This document shows, one piece after another, positions 18,518 through 26,281 of a stretch of DNA of 64,000 bases. Each line of letters opens with the position of its first letter. Position 1 is the first letter of the stretch. Location: NCBI RefSeq assembly GCF_030167925.1, contig NZ_JASKUT010000002.1, positions 1,612,001 to 1,676,000 on the forward strand, written 5' to 3'. A program made the position numbers and the translations under genes. Source of the DNA: Paenibacillus silviterrae (GTDB lineage: Bacteria > Bacillota > Bacilli > Paenibacillales > NBRC-103111). Below the pieces are notes generated by a model that was given only the letters and a program-made list of their open reading frames with translations, had not been told where the DNA came from and did not search any database.

Positions 18518-18625
18518 CTAAAGCACTGGATGTGAATGTGCATTGTTGACTAACACCTCATCACCCGGTTCGGTGCAGCAAATTCTGTCAACCATTTTGA
18601 GGAGCACAGGCCCCTCTATAGTCAA
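18518..18625 (-). CDS. Possible 35-residue ORF
   Basis: A short TTG-started ORF has GGAGG 8 nt upstream and reads MTIEGPVLLKMVDRICC, then TEPGDEVLVNNAHSHPVL. I recognise no family. It lies in the gene-poor stretch 18364-18924, which otherwise holds one ORF remnant and no clear gene. The ribosome site is its only support. Confidence 0.25.
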   Translation of the reverse strand: MTIEGPVLLKMVDRICCTEPGDEVLVNNAHSHPVL

Positions 18626-18685
18626 GCTTCTCTCCTCCGTAAAATTAGCTAATAACTACTTCTATAAAGGACTTGGAATATCCTG

Positions 18686-18826
18686 TTACTTATCTTTCAA
18701 TAAATATTTAATTTCATCCACTAGTTCGGAGCATTCCCTTTGATCGAGATTGGCCAACTTCTTCTTATGCCCTCCTCCAACAAAGCCACAATTGTGTATA
18801 ATTAGATCATCCGTTAAATTTATTGT
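18686..18826 (-). pseudogene. Possible gene remnant
   Basis: A minus-strand frame open from just inside a TAG reads INLTDDLIIHNCGFVGGG and ends KLANLDQRECSELVDEIKYLL plus three residues before TAA at 18686. The amphipathic C-terminus looks protein-like, but no start codon or ribosome site is evident. It is probably the 3' end of a lost gene; no family is recognised. Confidence 0.3.
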
Positions 18827-18924
18827 AGCCTATTGTTACTCCAATTCAGTATCGTAAAAATCATCTGAATTAACAGAAGAACAACCTATTGTGCGAACAT
18901 ATGCGAAGGAGAGGCGAGTTTAGA

Positions 18925-19605
18925 GTGACGAAGAAACAAGAAATCATTCCGTTGCTTCTTAAGATGGATGCAGGCGGCAGGCCTTTCACGGTCCATGCGG
19001 CAACGCTTTGGGACGGGGAAGAAGCGACTCTCGTCGATACCGGTATTCCGGGGCAGTTTGAGGTGATCCGGTCCGCGCTGGAAGAGCATCATATTCCGCT
19101 CGAGCGGGTGACCCGTATCCTGATCACGCATCAAGACCGCGACCATATCGGCAGCTTACCGGAACTCGTCGCGGCCGGCGGAGGACGCATCGAGGTGTTG
19201 TGCCACGAGGCCGGCAGACCGTATCTCGAAGGGGAGACGCCGCTCGTTAAGAACGGAATGCTCGCCGCCCCCGTTAAGGTAACCGGCACGTTTCGGGACG
19301 GGGAGATCCTGCCGATCGCGGGAGGCCTAAGTGTCGTCTATACTCCGGGACATACGCCGGATCATACGAGCTTCTACCACGAGCCGAGCCGAACACTAAT
19401 CTCCGGCGACGCGTTAACTGCTCAGGATCAAGTCTTACTGCCGTTTAACCCGAACTTCACCTCGGATAAGGATGAAGCAATACGCTCGATCGAGAAGCTG
19501 TTGGATCTTAAGATTGAGACGGTGATCGCGTACCACGGCGGGGTCTGCACCGGGAACATCCGGGAACGCCTTCTTGAAATCGTGAGTACGATGCGGAGGG
19601 CATGA
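18925..19605 (+). CDS. MBL-fold metallohydrolase
   Basis: A 226-residue metallo-beta-lactamase-fold hydrolase. THQDRDHIGS gives the HxxxDH metal site (here HQDRDH), TPGHTPDHTS a further His, SGDALTA the bridging Asp and AYHGG the last His. A GTG start at 18925 was chosen because AAGGAGAGG lies 10 nt upstream; the ATG at 18901 has none. This family covers many small hydrolases, so the substrate is open. It is one of only two intact genes between 17.5 and 22.4 kb, is in the opposite direction to its neighbours, and ends at a strong terminator, so it is a single-gene unit. Confidence 0.85.
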   Translation: MTKKQEIIPLLLKMDAGGRPFTVHAATLWDGEEATLVDTGIPGQFEVIRSALEEHHIPLERVTRILITHQDRDHIGSLPELVAAGGGRIEVLCHEAGRPYLEGETPLVKNGMLAAPVKVTGTFRDGEILPIAGGLSVVYTPGHTPDHTSFYHEPSRTLISGDALTAQDQVLLPFNPNFTSDKDEAIRSIEKLLDLKIETVIAYHGGVCTGNIRERLLEIVSTMRRA

Positions 19606-19651
19606 CACATGTCGGTGGAGCCGTCAATTCGACCTTCGAGCCGGGAAGAAG

Positions 19652-19697
19652 AACAAACTGAACCTATATCGTAAAGATTAGGTTCAGTTTGTTTTTT
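19652..19697 (+). terminator. Intrinsic terminator of the MBL-fold gene
   Basis: AACAAACTGAACCT pairs perfectly with AGGTTCAGTTTGTT around a 14-nt loop and runs into six T. It starts 46 nt after the stop. Confidence 0.93.
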
Positions 19698-19759
19698 CAT
19701 TATGGGATCACGGGTCAGATAAAAGCGTTCTACCCCCCTATTCCATACGAGATCTCATT

Positions 19760-19918
19760 CTAGTAATTGAGAAGAAACGTGCGTATCTCATAAGGCTTGA
19801 TCTCAAAAGTTAGCTTCCGCTCTAAATGGAGCTCTTCCATCGGCCGCTCGAGCAGGTCGCACTCCTGCCACCCTTTGATTGGCAGCTCGCTTTGCAGTGT
19901 CACACGGGTAATCTGAGC
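19760..19918 (-). pseudogene. C-terminal remnant of GH38 alpha-mannosidase
   Basis: 52 codons on the minus strand end at TAG (19760-19762) and read AQITRVTLQSELPIKGWQEC, then DLLERPMEELHLERKLTFEI, then KPYEIRTFLLNY. WQECDLLERP and the FEIKPYEIRTFLL end are hallmarks of the last domain of GH38 alpha-mannosidases, which are 800-1000 residues long. Upstream, the frame is closed by a TGA and no more of the gene is seen. This is a short 3' fragment of a lost enzyme. Confidence 0.7.
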
Positions 19919-20068
19919 CGCTCAAAAAGTGAAGATTATGCTTTGCAGCGTATTCCGAGTACTTTTCGGGGACCCTGGATTGGGAGCCAGCCGCCGAAGG
20001 ACTCTCATCGTTGTTCAGTTTTGAAAGGTGCAATGCCTTACTATCATAGTATGTTTTGCTTCGCTGAA

Positions 20069-20272
20069 GGAATAACGGACATTCAGGACGTTATTCTTAT
20101 GAAACAACGGCGAGAAGCTGGAATAACGGTTTTTCAAACCGCTATTTCGGCGAAAACAAGGCAACCCGCTCCACAATCGCGTTACAGCAGAAAATAACGG
20201 TTCGAAAGACCGTTATTTGCCTCTGACCGATTCCAAAACCGCAAATAACGTTCTCAAAGTCCGTTATTGTGC
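20069..20272. repeat. Four copies of a short AATAACGG palindrome
   Basis: Imperfect palindromes of about 29 nt built on AATAACGG and CCGTTATT occur at 20069-20097, 20120-20148, 20191-20218 and 20241-20272. Loops and a few stem bases vary (for example TTCGAAAGA and TTTTTCAAA). Spacing is irregular, 22-42 nt. Each would form a hairpin in RNA. The surrounding 19919-20480 shows no supported gene. Confidence 0.8.
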
Positions 20273-20480
20273 GAGCACCTTTGGATAATCTTGTTGCTTC
20301 ATCGAAGATTGCGGGTGTGCTAAGATAGTCTTCCTGCCGCGGTTATGCGAGCAGATGTCGAAGATCATCCGATCTTACAATAGCTACTAGCGAAATATGC
20401 TGTTTGGGAGTGACTTTGTGCGAAGCACAACGAACTTCATAGTTCCCTGTGCTGATCTGATTCCGCTTCTTCGACAGCGC

Positions 20481-20655
20481 CTATAAAATATCGCGGAAGT
20501 GCCTCTTCACGATTTCGTACGCAGTTTTGGCCGCCGGTATGTGTCCACGACTCCTTTCATGTTCCGGGTAGTTACGCGCCATAAAAGTCCTACTTTTTCT
20601 TCGCTCACACGACAGTCGCAAAACTGTCATATGTACATGCCCGATACATAACAGC
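20481..20655 (-). pseudogene. Degenerate second copy of a GH2 C-terminus
   Basis: Reading on the minus strand from about 20655 gives CYVSGMYI, TGA, QFCDCRVSEEKVGLLWRV, TTRNMKGVVDTYRRPK, a one-base deletion, then AYEIVKRHFRDIL and TAG. This parallels the end of the intact GH2 protein just upstream (YVTGMFIWQFCDCRVVEDTG to YRRPKLAFEVVKKHFRK). The Trp codon of IWQF has become TGA. It starts a few bases after the GH2 stop, which points to an old tandem duplication of which only the 3' part remains. Confidence 0.75.
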
Positions 20656-20661
20656 CACTCC

Positions 20662-22386
20662 TTAGCGTGAGTGTGTGCCTCCTTCGTAACTGAACGTACT
20701 GATCTTCCTAAAATGTTTCTTAACCACTTCAAAGGCAAGCTTCGGTCTCCGGTATTTATCCACGATGCCCTTGCTATTTTGCGTCCCTGCCCGGGACAGG
20801 AGCCATCCCGTATCCTCGACCACACGACAATCACAGAACTGCCAGATAAACATACCGGTGACATAGGGCTTCTGCATGTAGGCCGATAGATTGCTCTCAA
20901 TGATGTCGGCTTGCCTTTCCTCGGTGCCTCTGACTCTTGTCGCATCGCGCAGCCCATAATAGCCGTCGCCGCCGAACTCGCTTAAGATCATTGGCTTGCC
21001 AAGTCCTCCTCCTTGATCGGCCCAGCTACGAGCCTGATCACATAGCGTCGACGGATCCTCGTTCGTATACCAGCCGGGGTACAGATTGTATGAGACAATG
21101 TCAACCAAGTCTAAGCATAGGTCCTTATCACGGTGGTGTGTCGCATAAGTTAAGGGGCGAGAGCTGTCCATTTGACGTATTTGCGCCAGCTGCTCCTTAT
21201 ACAGCTCCCTGCCCTCCGGCGTGTGGGAAGCGCATTCGTTCAGAATACCCCAAATGATGATGCTCGGATGGTTATAGTGACTGATGACCATTTCCTCATT
21301 ACAAGCCAGACACTGCTCCTGACATCCAGGACTCAGCATATGATCGAGCTGAAAGCCTCTGGCGTGATTTTCCTCCCAGACTAGAATCCCCCGTTCATCA
21401 CACAAATCCAAGAAACGCTCGTCGTTGGGATAATGGCTTGTTCGTACTGCATTGGAGCCGGCTTCAATCATGAGCTCCATATCCTGTACCATCAACGGGT
21501 ATGGGAACGCCGCCCCTACCATCGGATGGTCCTCATGCCGGTTAAATCCCTTAAGGACAATGTCTTGACCATTCACCTGAATCCTTCCGTTATATGTGGT
21601 TACCGTACGGAATCCTACCCGTTCGATCAAGTCGTCCGAAGGAACCGCGGCTCCGTCTACATACAATTTAGTATCCAGCAAATACAAGTGCGGATTCTCA
21701 TGCGACCAAGGCTTCGCATCAGGACACTCGGTACTGCCCTTGATCTCGACAGTGGCACCGGCGTGGACCGAACATTCCGGTAATGCCAATGAGATCCCTG
21801 CCAGGCTGATCTCAGTCGATACGAAAACATCCATATCACTGCTGTTTGTAACGCGGACAACCACCTCTCCTCCCCAGGCACTATCCCGCAAATGCGGGGT
21901 GAACTGGATACGTTCAATAAAGATTGGTGATATGATTTCCAAACCGACCGGTCGGATAATGCCGCCGTATGTGTAATAATCGTTCGCGAAGTGCAGCTTG
22001 GACTGCTCATGGAATGAGTTGTCAACAATAATAATGAGCTCATGGCTACCGGGCATCACGTCATGGATTACCCGTGTATGAAATGGAGTGTATGCATTAT
22101 AATGTGAGCCCACCTCTACCCCGTCGAAAATGATGGTTGCCGTATGACTAATGCCTTTAAAATTAAATCGGAGCGACGCTGGTTCTGTAATCTCAATGAA
22201 CCGCCGGTAGACACCCTTCCCCCGGTAAGTTCGAAAGGCCGGATGCATCTCCCAGCAGCCCGGAACAGGAAGACGATGGTTGTAGGCTTGGGGAATCGCT
22301 TCTCCCGGTTGAACCGGGCTAAAATCCCAATCTCCCTCGATTTCAATTACTTTACGAATCTGATTGGTTGAAAATAAACGCAGCAT
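20662..22386 (-). CDS. GH2 beta-glucuronidase/beta-galactosidase family enzyme
   Basis: A 574-residue GH2 enzyme with a jelly-roll domain (1-160), an Ig-like domain (160-265) and a TIM barrel. FNRHEDHP and AVRTSHYPN are GH2 signatures. Glu384 in GILNECASH is the acid/base and Glu470 in ILSEFGGDG the nucleophile, so it should be active. Length and layout are closest to beta-glucuronidases (about 600). AGGAGG lies 7 nt before the ATG. It follows an LplB/LplC importer by about 200 nt, and that gap holds an alpha-galactosidase remnant. It probably hydrolyses an imported oligosaccharide. No signal peptide is present. The degenerate copy of its own C-terminus lies just downstream. Confidence 0.9.
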   Translation of the reverse strand: MLRLFSTNQIRKVIEIEGDWDFSPVQPGEAIPQAYNHRLPVPGCWEMHPAFRTYRGKGVYRRFIEITEPASLRFNFKGISHTATIIFDGVEVGSHYNAYTPFHTRVIHDVMPGSHELIIIVDNSFHEQSKLHFANDYYTYGGIIRPVGLEIISPIFIERIQFTPHLRDSAWGGEVVVRVTNSSDMDVFVSTEISLAGISLALPECSVHAGATVEIKGSTECPDAKPWSHENPHLYLLDTKLYVDGAAVPSDDLIERVGFRTVTTYNGRIQVNGQDIVLKGFNRHEDHPMVGAAFPYPLMVQDMELMIEAGSNAVRTSHYPNDERFLDLCDERGILVWEENHARGFQLDHMLSPGCQEQCLACNEEMVISHYNHPSIIIWGILNECASHTPEGRELYKEQLAQIRQMDSSRPLTYATHHRDKDLCLDLVDIVSYNLYPGWYTNEDPSTLCDQARSWADQGGGLGKPMILSEFGGDGYYGLRDATRVRGTEERQADIIESNLSAYMQKPYVTGMFIWQFCDCRVVEDTGWLLSRAGTQNSKGIVDKYRRPKLAFEVVKKHFRKISTFSYEGGTHSR

Positions 22387-22458
22387 GTTTCATCCTCCTC
22401 TTTATAATGTTAAATCCGACGACTTCCGCCAGTGCAGCAGTACGCTTTGGTAATCGCC

Positions 22459-22578
22459 TTACTGCTGCTCTCTCTCTCCATCAGACAGCTTCGTTAAAAC
22501 GAGCTCGTAGCCGAAGTTTCCGGACATGGCTACATGCCCGCGGGTGCGGAAAGGGGTGATTCGCCCGATCTGATCGTT
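22459..22578 (-). pseudogene. C-terminal remnant of GH36 alpha-galactosidase
   Basis: Forty codons on the minus strand read NDQIGRITPFRTRGHVAMSG, then NFGYELVLTKLSDGEREQQ and TAA. The pattern GR.TP..TRG.VA.SGNFGYEL.LTKL is characteristic of GH36 alpha-galactosidases just after the barrel. The rest of the roughly 700-residue enzyme is absent. The piece directly follows the permease stop at 22583, so an alpha-galactosidase gene was probably once part of this operon. Confidence 0.65.
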
Positions 22579-22582
22579 TCGC

Positions 22583-23464
22583 TTATTCCTTGATTGCACC
22601 GATCATAACACCTTTCACGAAATACTTTTGTAGAAAGGGGTATAGAAATAAGATGGGCACCGTGGCAATGATGATTGTCGCGTATTTGATAGTCTCGCCA
22701 ATAGCCATTTGATCGGAAGTCCCCACCCCTACCGACATGGAGTTCGTGTCATTACTGATCAGGATCTCTCTTAGGATAACTTGCAGAGGGAAGTAATCTC
22801 TCGTTTGCAGGAATATCGTTGCAAAAAACCATGAATTCCAATGCGATACCCCGTAGAACAAAACCATTACGGCCACTACCGGCATAGAGAGCGGCAGCAC
22901 GATTCGAAACAGAATAGTCCAGTCCCCCGCACCGTCGATTCTTGCAGATTCCTCCAGACTTTCCGGTACCGACTGAAACGCAGTACGCATAATAATGAGA
23001 TTGAAAGCACTGACCGCAGATGGCAATATAACCGCAAGCCGGGTGTCGAGCAATTCCAAATTGCGCATCAATAAATAAAGTGGAATTAAACCACCTTCAA
23101 AAAACATGGTGAACACGATGAGGAACATCACCGGATTGGTCAGCATCACATTTTTTCGGGACAAGGCATATGCCCCAAGCGCCGTTAGCACTATATTCAA
23201 GCCCGTGCCTACAGTTACATAGAACAGCGTATTGCCAAAGCCGGTCAATATGTTCGGGTTGCGGAGCACCATCCGATAAGCATCGAAATTCAGCCCCTGC
23301 GGATAAAGCAACAGGCCGCGATTCTGTACCACATATTGCGGATCGCTTAACGAAGAGAACAGAACATACAGCAGCGGATATAATGTCACTAAGGAGATAA
23401 TCACCATCAGTATGGCATTGCCTAAATCGAAGGCTTGCTCTCCTAAAGAACGTTTCATTAACAA
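22583..23464 (-). CDS. Carbohydrate ABC importer permease, LplC/YtcP type
   Basis: A 293-residue permease with six membrane helices. The EAA loop ESARIDGAGDWTILFRIVLP contacts the ATPase, and the C-terminal FVKGVMIGAIKE is characteristic of LplC/YtcP. The TTG start has GGAGG 8 nt upstream. It is 13 nt downstream of the LplB-type permease, and both belong with the binding protein at 24486-26120. As usual for this class no ATPase is encoded nearby, so a shared MsmX-type ATPase elsewhere is expected. The substrate is probably the oligosaccharide cut by the downstream GH2 enzyme. Confidence 0.92.
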   Translation of the reverse strand: MLMKRSLGEQAFDLGNAILMVIISLVTLYPLLYVLFSSLSDPQYVVQNRGLLLYPQGLNFDAYRMVLRNPNILTGFGNTLFYVTVGTGLNIVLTALGAYALSRKNVMLTNPVMFLIVFTMFFEGGLIPLYLLMRNLELLDTRLAVILPSAVSAFNLIIMRTAFQSVPESLEESARIDGAGDWTILFRIVLPLSMPVVAVMVLFYGVSHWNSWFFATIFLQTRDYFPLQVILREILISNDTNSMSVGVGTSDQMAIGETIKYATIIIATVPILFLYPFLQKYFVKGVMIGAIKE

Positions 23465-23477
23465 GTCCGTTTCCTCC

Positions 23478-24392
23478 CTACCATAGTTTCGTTTCCCCCA
23501 GTCGCTTAGCAGTCATGTTGGCTAGTACGAGCAAGGTGAAGCTTATCACTGCATTGAACAATCCGACGGCTGCACTATAACTGTAATTTGCCTCCAGAAT
23601 TCCCTTTCGGTAAACGAAGGTTTGGATCACGTCGGCCGTCTCATAGATCACGGGATTATACATTAGAATAATCTTCTCAAAACCGACGGTCATGAACTTG
23701 CCGATAAAGAGGATGAACATAATCGTCACGGTTGGCATGATTCCAGGTAAGGTGACATGCCACATTTGCTTCCAACGGCTGGCGCCATCCATTCTTGCCG
23801 CCTCATAAAGCGACGGATTAATGGTGCTGATGGCTGCAAGGTAAACAATCGAGCTCCATCCAATGTTTTGCCATATTTCCGAGGAAATGTAGGTGGTTCG
23901 GAACCAACCAGCCATTCGCATGAAGGAGATCGGCTCCAGACCGAACATCGCTATGATGTGGTTTACCAGCCCGTCTCGTGCGAGGAAGTCAAACATCATG
24001 CCCACAATGACTACCATGGAGATGAAGTGTGGCATATAAGAAATCGTCTGTATCGCCCTACGGAATATATGGCTTTTAATCTCATTGAGGAGCAGGGCGA
24101 AGATAATGCCGGCTGGGAAAAAAAAGACCAGACTGTAAAGGCTAAGCAGTAACGTATTTTTTAGAATCCGTCCGAAATAAACGCTCCCGAAGAAATCCTC
24201 GAAGTGCTTAAGTCCGACCCAAGGGCTTCCCAGGAATCCCTTGGTAGGAATGAAATCCTTGAATGCAATTTGTAGGCCGTACATCGGCCCGTATTGGAAA
24301 ATCAGATAATATGCCAACACAGGCGTCAGCATGAAGTAAATCGTTTTATTCTTAAGCAGATCCTTTTGCAGACGGATCATGTATGTTCTCAC
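23478..24392 (-). CDS. Carbohydrate ABC importer permease, LplB/YteP type
   Basis: A 304-residue permease with six membrane helices. YGPMYGLQIAFKDFIPTKG and the EAA loop EAARMDGASRWKQMWHVTLP are typical of LplB/YteP, and the end MTAKRLGETKLW matches. The GTG start has GGAGG about 7 nt upstream. It lies between the binding-protein gene, separated by a hairpin, and the LplC-type permease (13 nt). Together they form a membrane importer for an oligosaccharide. The second set in this window (35330-37213) is a clear paralogue. Confidence 0.92.
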   Translation of the reverse strand: MRTYMIRLQKDLLKNKTIYFMLTPVLAYYLIFQYGPMYGLQIAFKDFIPTKGFLGSPWVGLKHFEDFFGSVYFGRILKNTLLLSLYSLVFFFPAGIIFALLLNEIKSHIFRRAIQTISYMPHFISMVVIVGMMFDFLARDGLVNHIIAMFGLEPISFMRMAGWFRTTYISSEIWQNIGWSSIVYLAAISTINPSLYEAARMDGASRWKQMWHVTLPGIMPTVTIMFILFIGKFMTVGFEKIILMYNPVIYETADVIQTFVYRKGILEANYSYSAAVGLFNAVISFTLLVLANMTAKRLGETKLW

Positions 24393-24444
24393 GTTATAAC
24401 CTCCCTGTTCCCATCATTGTTGAAAAAAAAGGTATGCCAAAGAA

Positions 24445-24468
24445 AGCCGGAATAACTCAATTCCGGCT
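24445..24468 (-). terminator. Hairpin between binding protein and permease genes
   Basis: AGCCGGAAT pairs with ATTCCGGCT around a 6-nt loop, followed on the minus strand by TTCTTT. The weak T tract suggests partial termination or 3'-end protection, allowing more binding protein than permease. Confidence 0.6.
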
Positions 24469-24485
24469 CGCTGTCCATGCGGCTC

Positions 24486-26120
24486 TTACCTTTTGGAGTA
24501 ACGTTCAAAGGCGGTTTGCTGAATTTTAATGGCTTCTTCTATTCCGAACTTCTTTAATTTATCTACATACTGCGGGAAGTTATCGAGAGGCTCCGTGCCC
24601 ATGATAAACTTCACAATCATTTCATCAGAGAATGTATTAATGTCATTCATGACAGATGCAAGCTTCTTGCTTTCATCGGCTGTCAGAGTCATGAGCGGCA
24701 GCTGCAGCTGATTCTTCGCCTTGGACCATATCTCCAGGGAGTCGAGCTGCTCCTGATATTTCATTTGCTGAAGGAAGGATTCCACATCCTGTACGAATGG
24801 CCCGCCATATTGAGAACGCATGAATTGAGCCTGTGCCTGCTTAAAGGTAAGCTTGTTCGGATTCGCCTTAATGGTATCTGTATACACCGGTTTTCCGTTT
24901 ACCAAGTCATAGCTTTGACCTTTGATGCCGAAGTTAAATAACATGTGTCCCTCAGGACCATAAGCATAGTCGAGCCATTTAACGATTTTCTCCGGTTCCT
25001 TCGCAGCGGTCGTAATCGCGACGGAATGCTCCCCTGGGTACGTCGGGCTAATCATACCTGCAGCCGGTGTATCTCCCTTCTTCAGCGTCGGATGCTGCAG
25101 CGCCGTCATCTTGAAGCCGGGAACAGTGTCCTTCATCAGATCTGTGAACTTCCCGATCGTGCCGCTGGAATAACCGTACATGACGCCTAGCTGGTTATTG
25201 GACGTTTTGGCATCCTTCAATTTCCCGTCTACTGCTGCAAAGTCCTTATCGATCAGTCCATCCTTATACCAACGATGCATGGTCGCAAGAAAATCCTTAA
25301 ACTCTGGCTGCATTTCGCCATAGTAGATTTTACCATCCTTCTGGTAAAATTTATCCAAAATCCCCCATGCACCGATCATTGCATTCAGCAGATCATTCCG
25401 AACCGTCGATACCTCCAACAAAAATGGGATTTCGTCCTTCTTGCCGTTTCCGTTCGGGTCCTTGTCACGAAAGGCAATGAGCACCTTCTCCCACTCGTCG
25501 ATCGTGGTCGGCGCCTCCATCCCGACCTTATCCAACCAGTCCTTGCGGATAACAGGACCATAATAAATCTTAATTTTATTATCGCCGCGAATGAACGGGA
25601 AGGCATAAATATCTCCCTTATCGGTCTTGATCATACTCGCGATTTCCGGATGCTCGGCCAAGTACTTTTTAAAGTTAGGCGCGTGCTTGTCGATGAGATC
25701 ATTCAAGCGGATGATCGTTCCCTCATCAATGGCGTTTTGCGGGCCGCGAGCAACGTTGAACCAGTTGGTTTGGATCACATCCGTTAAGTTTCTGGATGCG
25801 ACCATCAGATTGAATTGCTCCTGAATTTGAGTACCGCCGCCGGTGGGGTGTTTAAATTCAACCTTGGTACCCGTAATTTTTTCCATTTCCTTATAAGCCG
25901 CATTTTCACTAAAGCTCTTCATGGAAATAGCGGAGTCCCCGTCCAGCTCTACCCAATAGCTGAAGGCCTTCGGATATTCTGATGCGGAATTGGAATTACC
26001 CGGTTGCGTGGTCGGACTTCCTTTTTGAGATGAATCCGTGGAACAACCGGCCATTACGGTTGCCGTTAATACAGTGGACAGCGCAATGAACGTAGCCTTC
26101 TTGCCATGATTTATTTTCAC
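24486..26120 (-). CDS. Sugar-binding lipoprotein of ABC importer (LplA/YtcQ type)
   Basis: A 544-residue extracellular solute-binding protein. The N-terminus has a basic start, a hydrophobic stretch and the lipobox VMAGC, so the mature protein is anchored at Cys26. DPNGNGKKDEIPF is a conserved segment of the LplA/YtcQ family. A GTG start follows GAGGAGGG. It is the first gene of the importer operon, placed just after the AraC-type membrane regulator gene, which probably activates it. The protein would deliver an oligosaccharide to the two permeases downstream. Confidence 0.92.
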   Translation of the reverse strand: MKINHGKKATFIALSTVLTATVMAGCSTDSSQKGSPTTQPGNSNSASEYPKAFSYWVELDGDSAISMKSFSENAAYKEMEKITGTKVEFKHPTGGGTQIQEQFNLMVASRNLTDVIQTNWFNVARGPQNAIDEGTIIRLNDLIDKHAPNFKKYLAEHPEIASMIKTDKGDIYAFPFIRGDNKIKIYYGPVIRKDWLDKVGMEAPTTIDEWEKVLIAFRDKDPNGNGKKDEIPFLLEVSTVRNDLLNAMIGAWGILDKFYQKDGKIYYGEMQPEFKDFLATMHRWYKDGLIDKDFAAVDGKLKDAKTSNNQLGVMYGYSSGTIGKFTDLMKDTVPGFKMTALQHPTLKKGDTPAAGMISPTYPGEHSVAITTAAKEPEKIVKWLDYAYGPEGHMLFNFGIKGQSYDLVNGKPVYTDTIKANPNKLTFKQAQAQFMRSQYGGPFVQDVESFLQQMKYQEQLDSLEIWSKAKNQLQLPLMTLTADESKKLASVMNDINTFSDEMIVKFIMGTEPLDNFPQYVDKLKKFGIEEAIKIQQTAFERYSKR

Positions 26121-26281
26121 TCGCTAAACCCTCCTCGGTAATCTATGTTTGGGAGCCTTATATACCAAGCGGTGGGGGCTCTTGCTGTAACTGTATCCGA
26201 ACCGGCCTGCCGATGAAAGAATTCAGATTTCACTTCTGTTAACCGACCTTAAGATAGGGCATTATCCATTCTTTATATCGC

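Noticed and set aside
18543-18743. 66-codon plus-strand ORF
   Set aside because: No ribosome site or protein-like pattern; minus-strand readings in the same place are more convincing.
20069-20272. Possible CRISPR array
   Set aside because: Units are palindromes of variable sequence with irregular gaps, and no cas gene is in the window.
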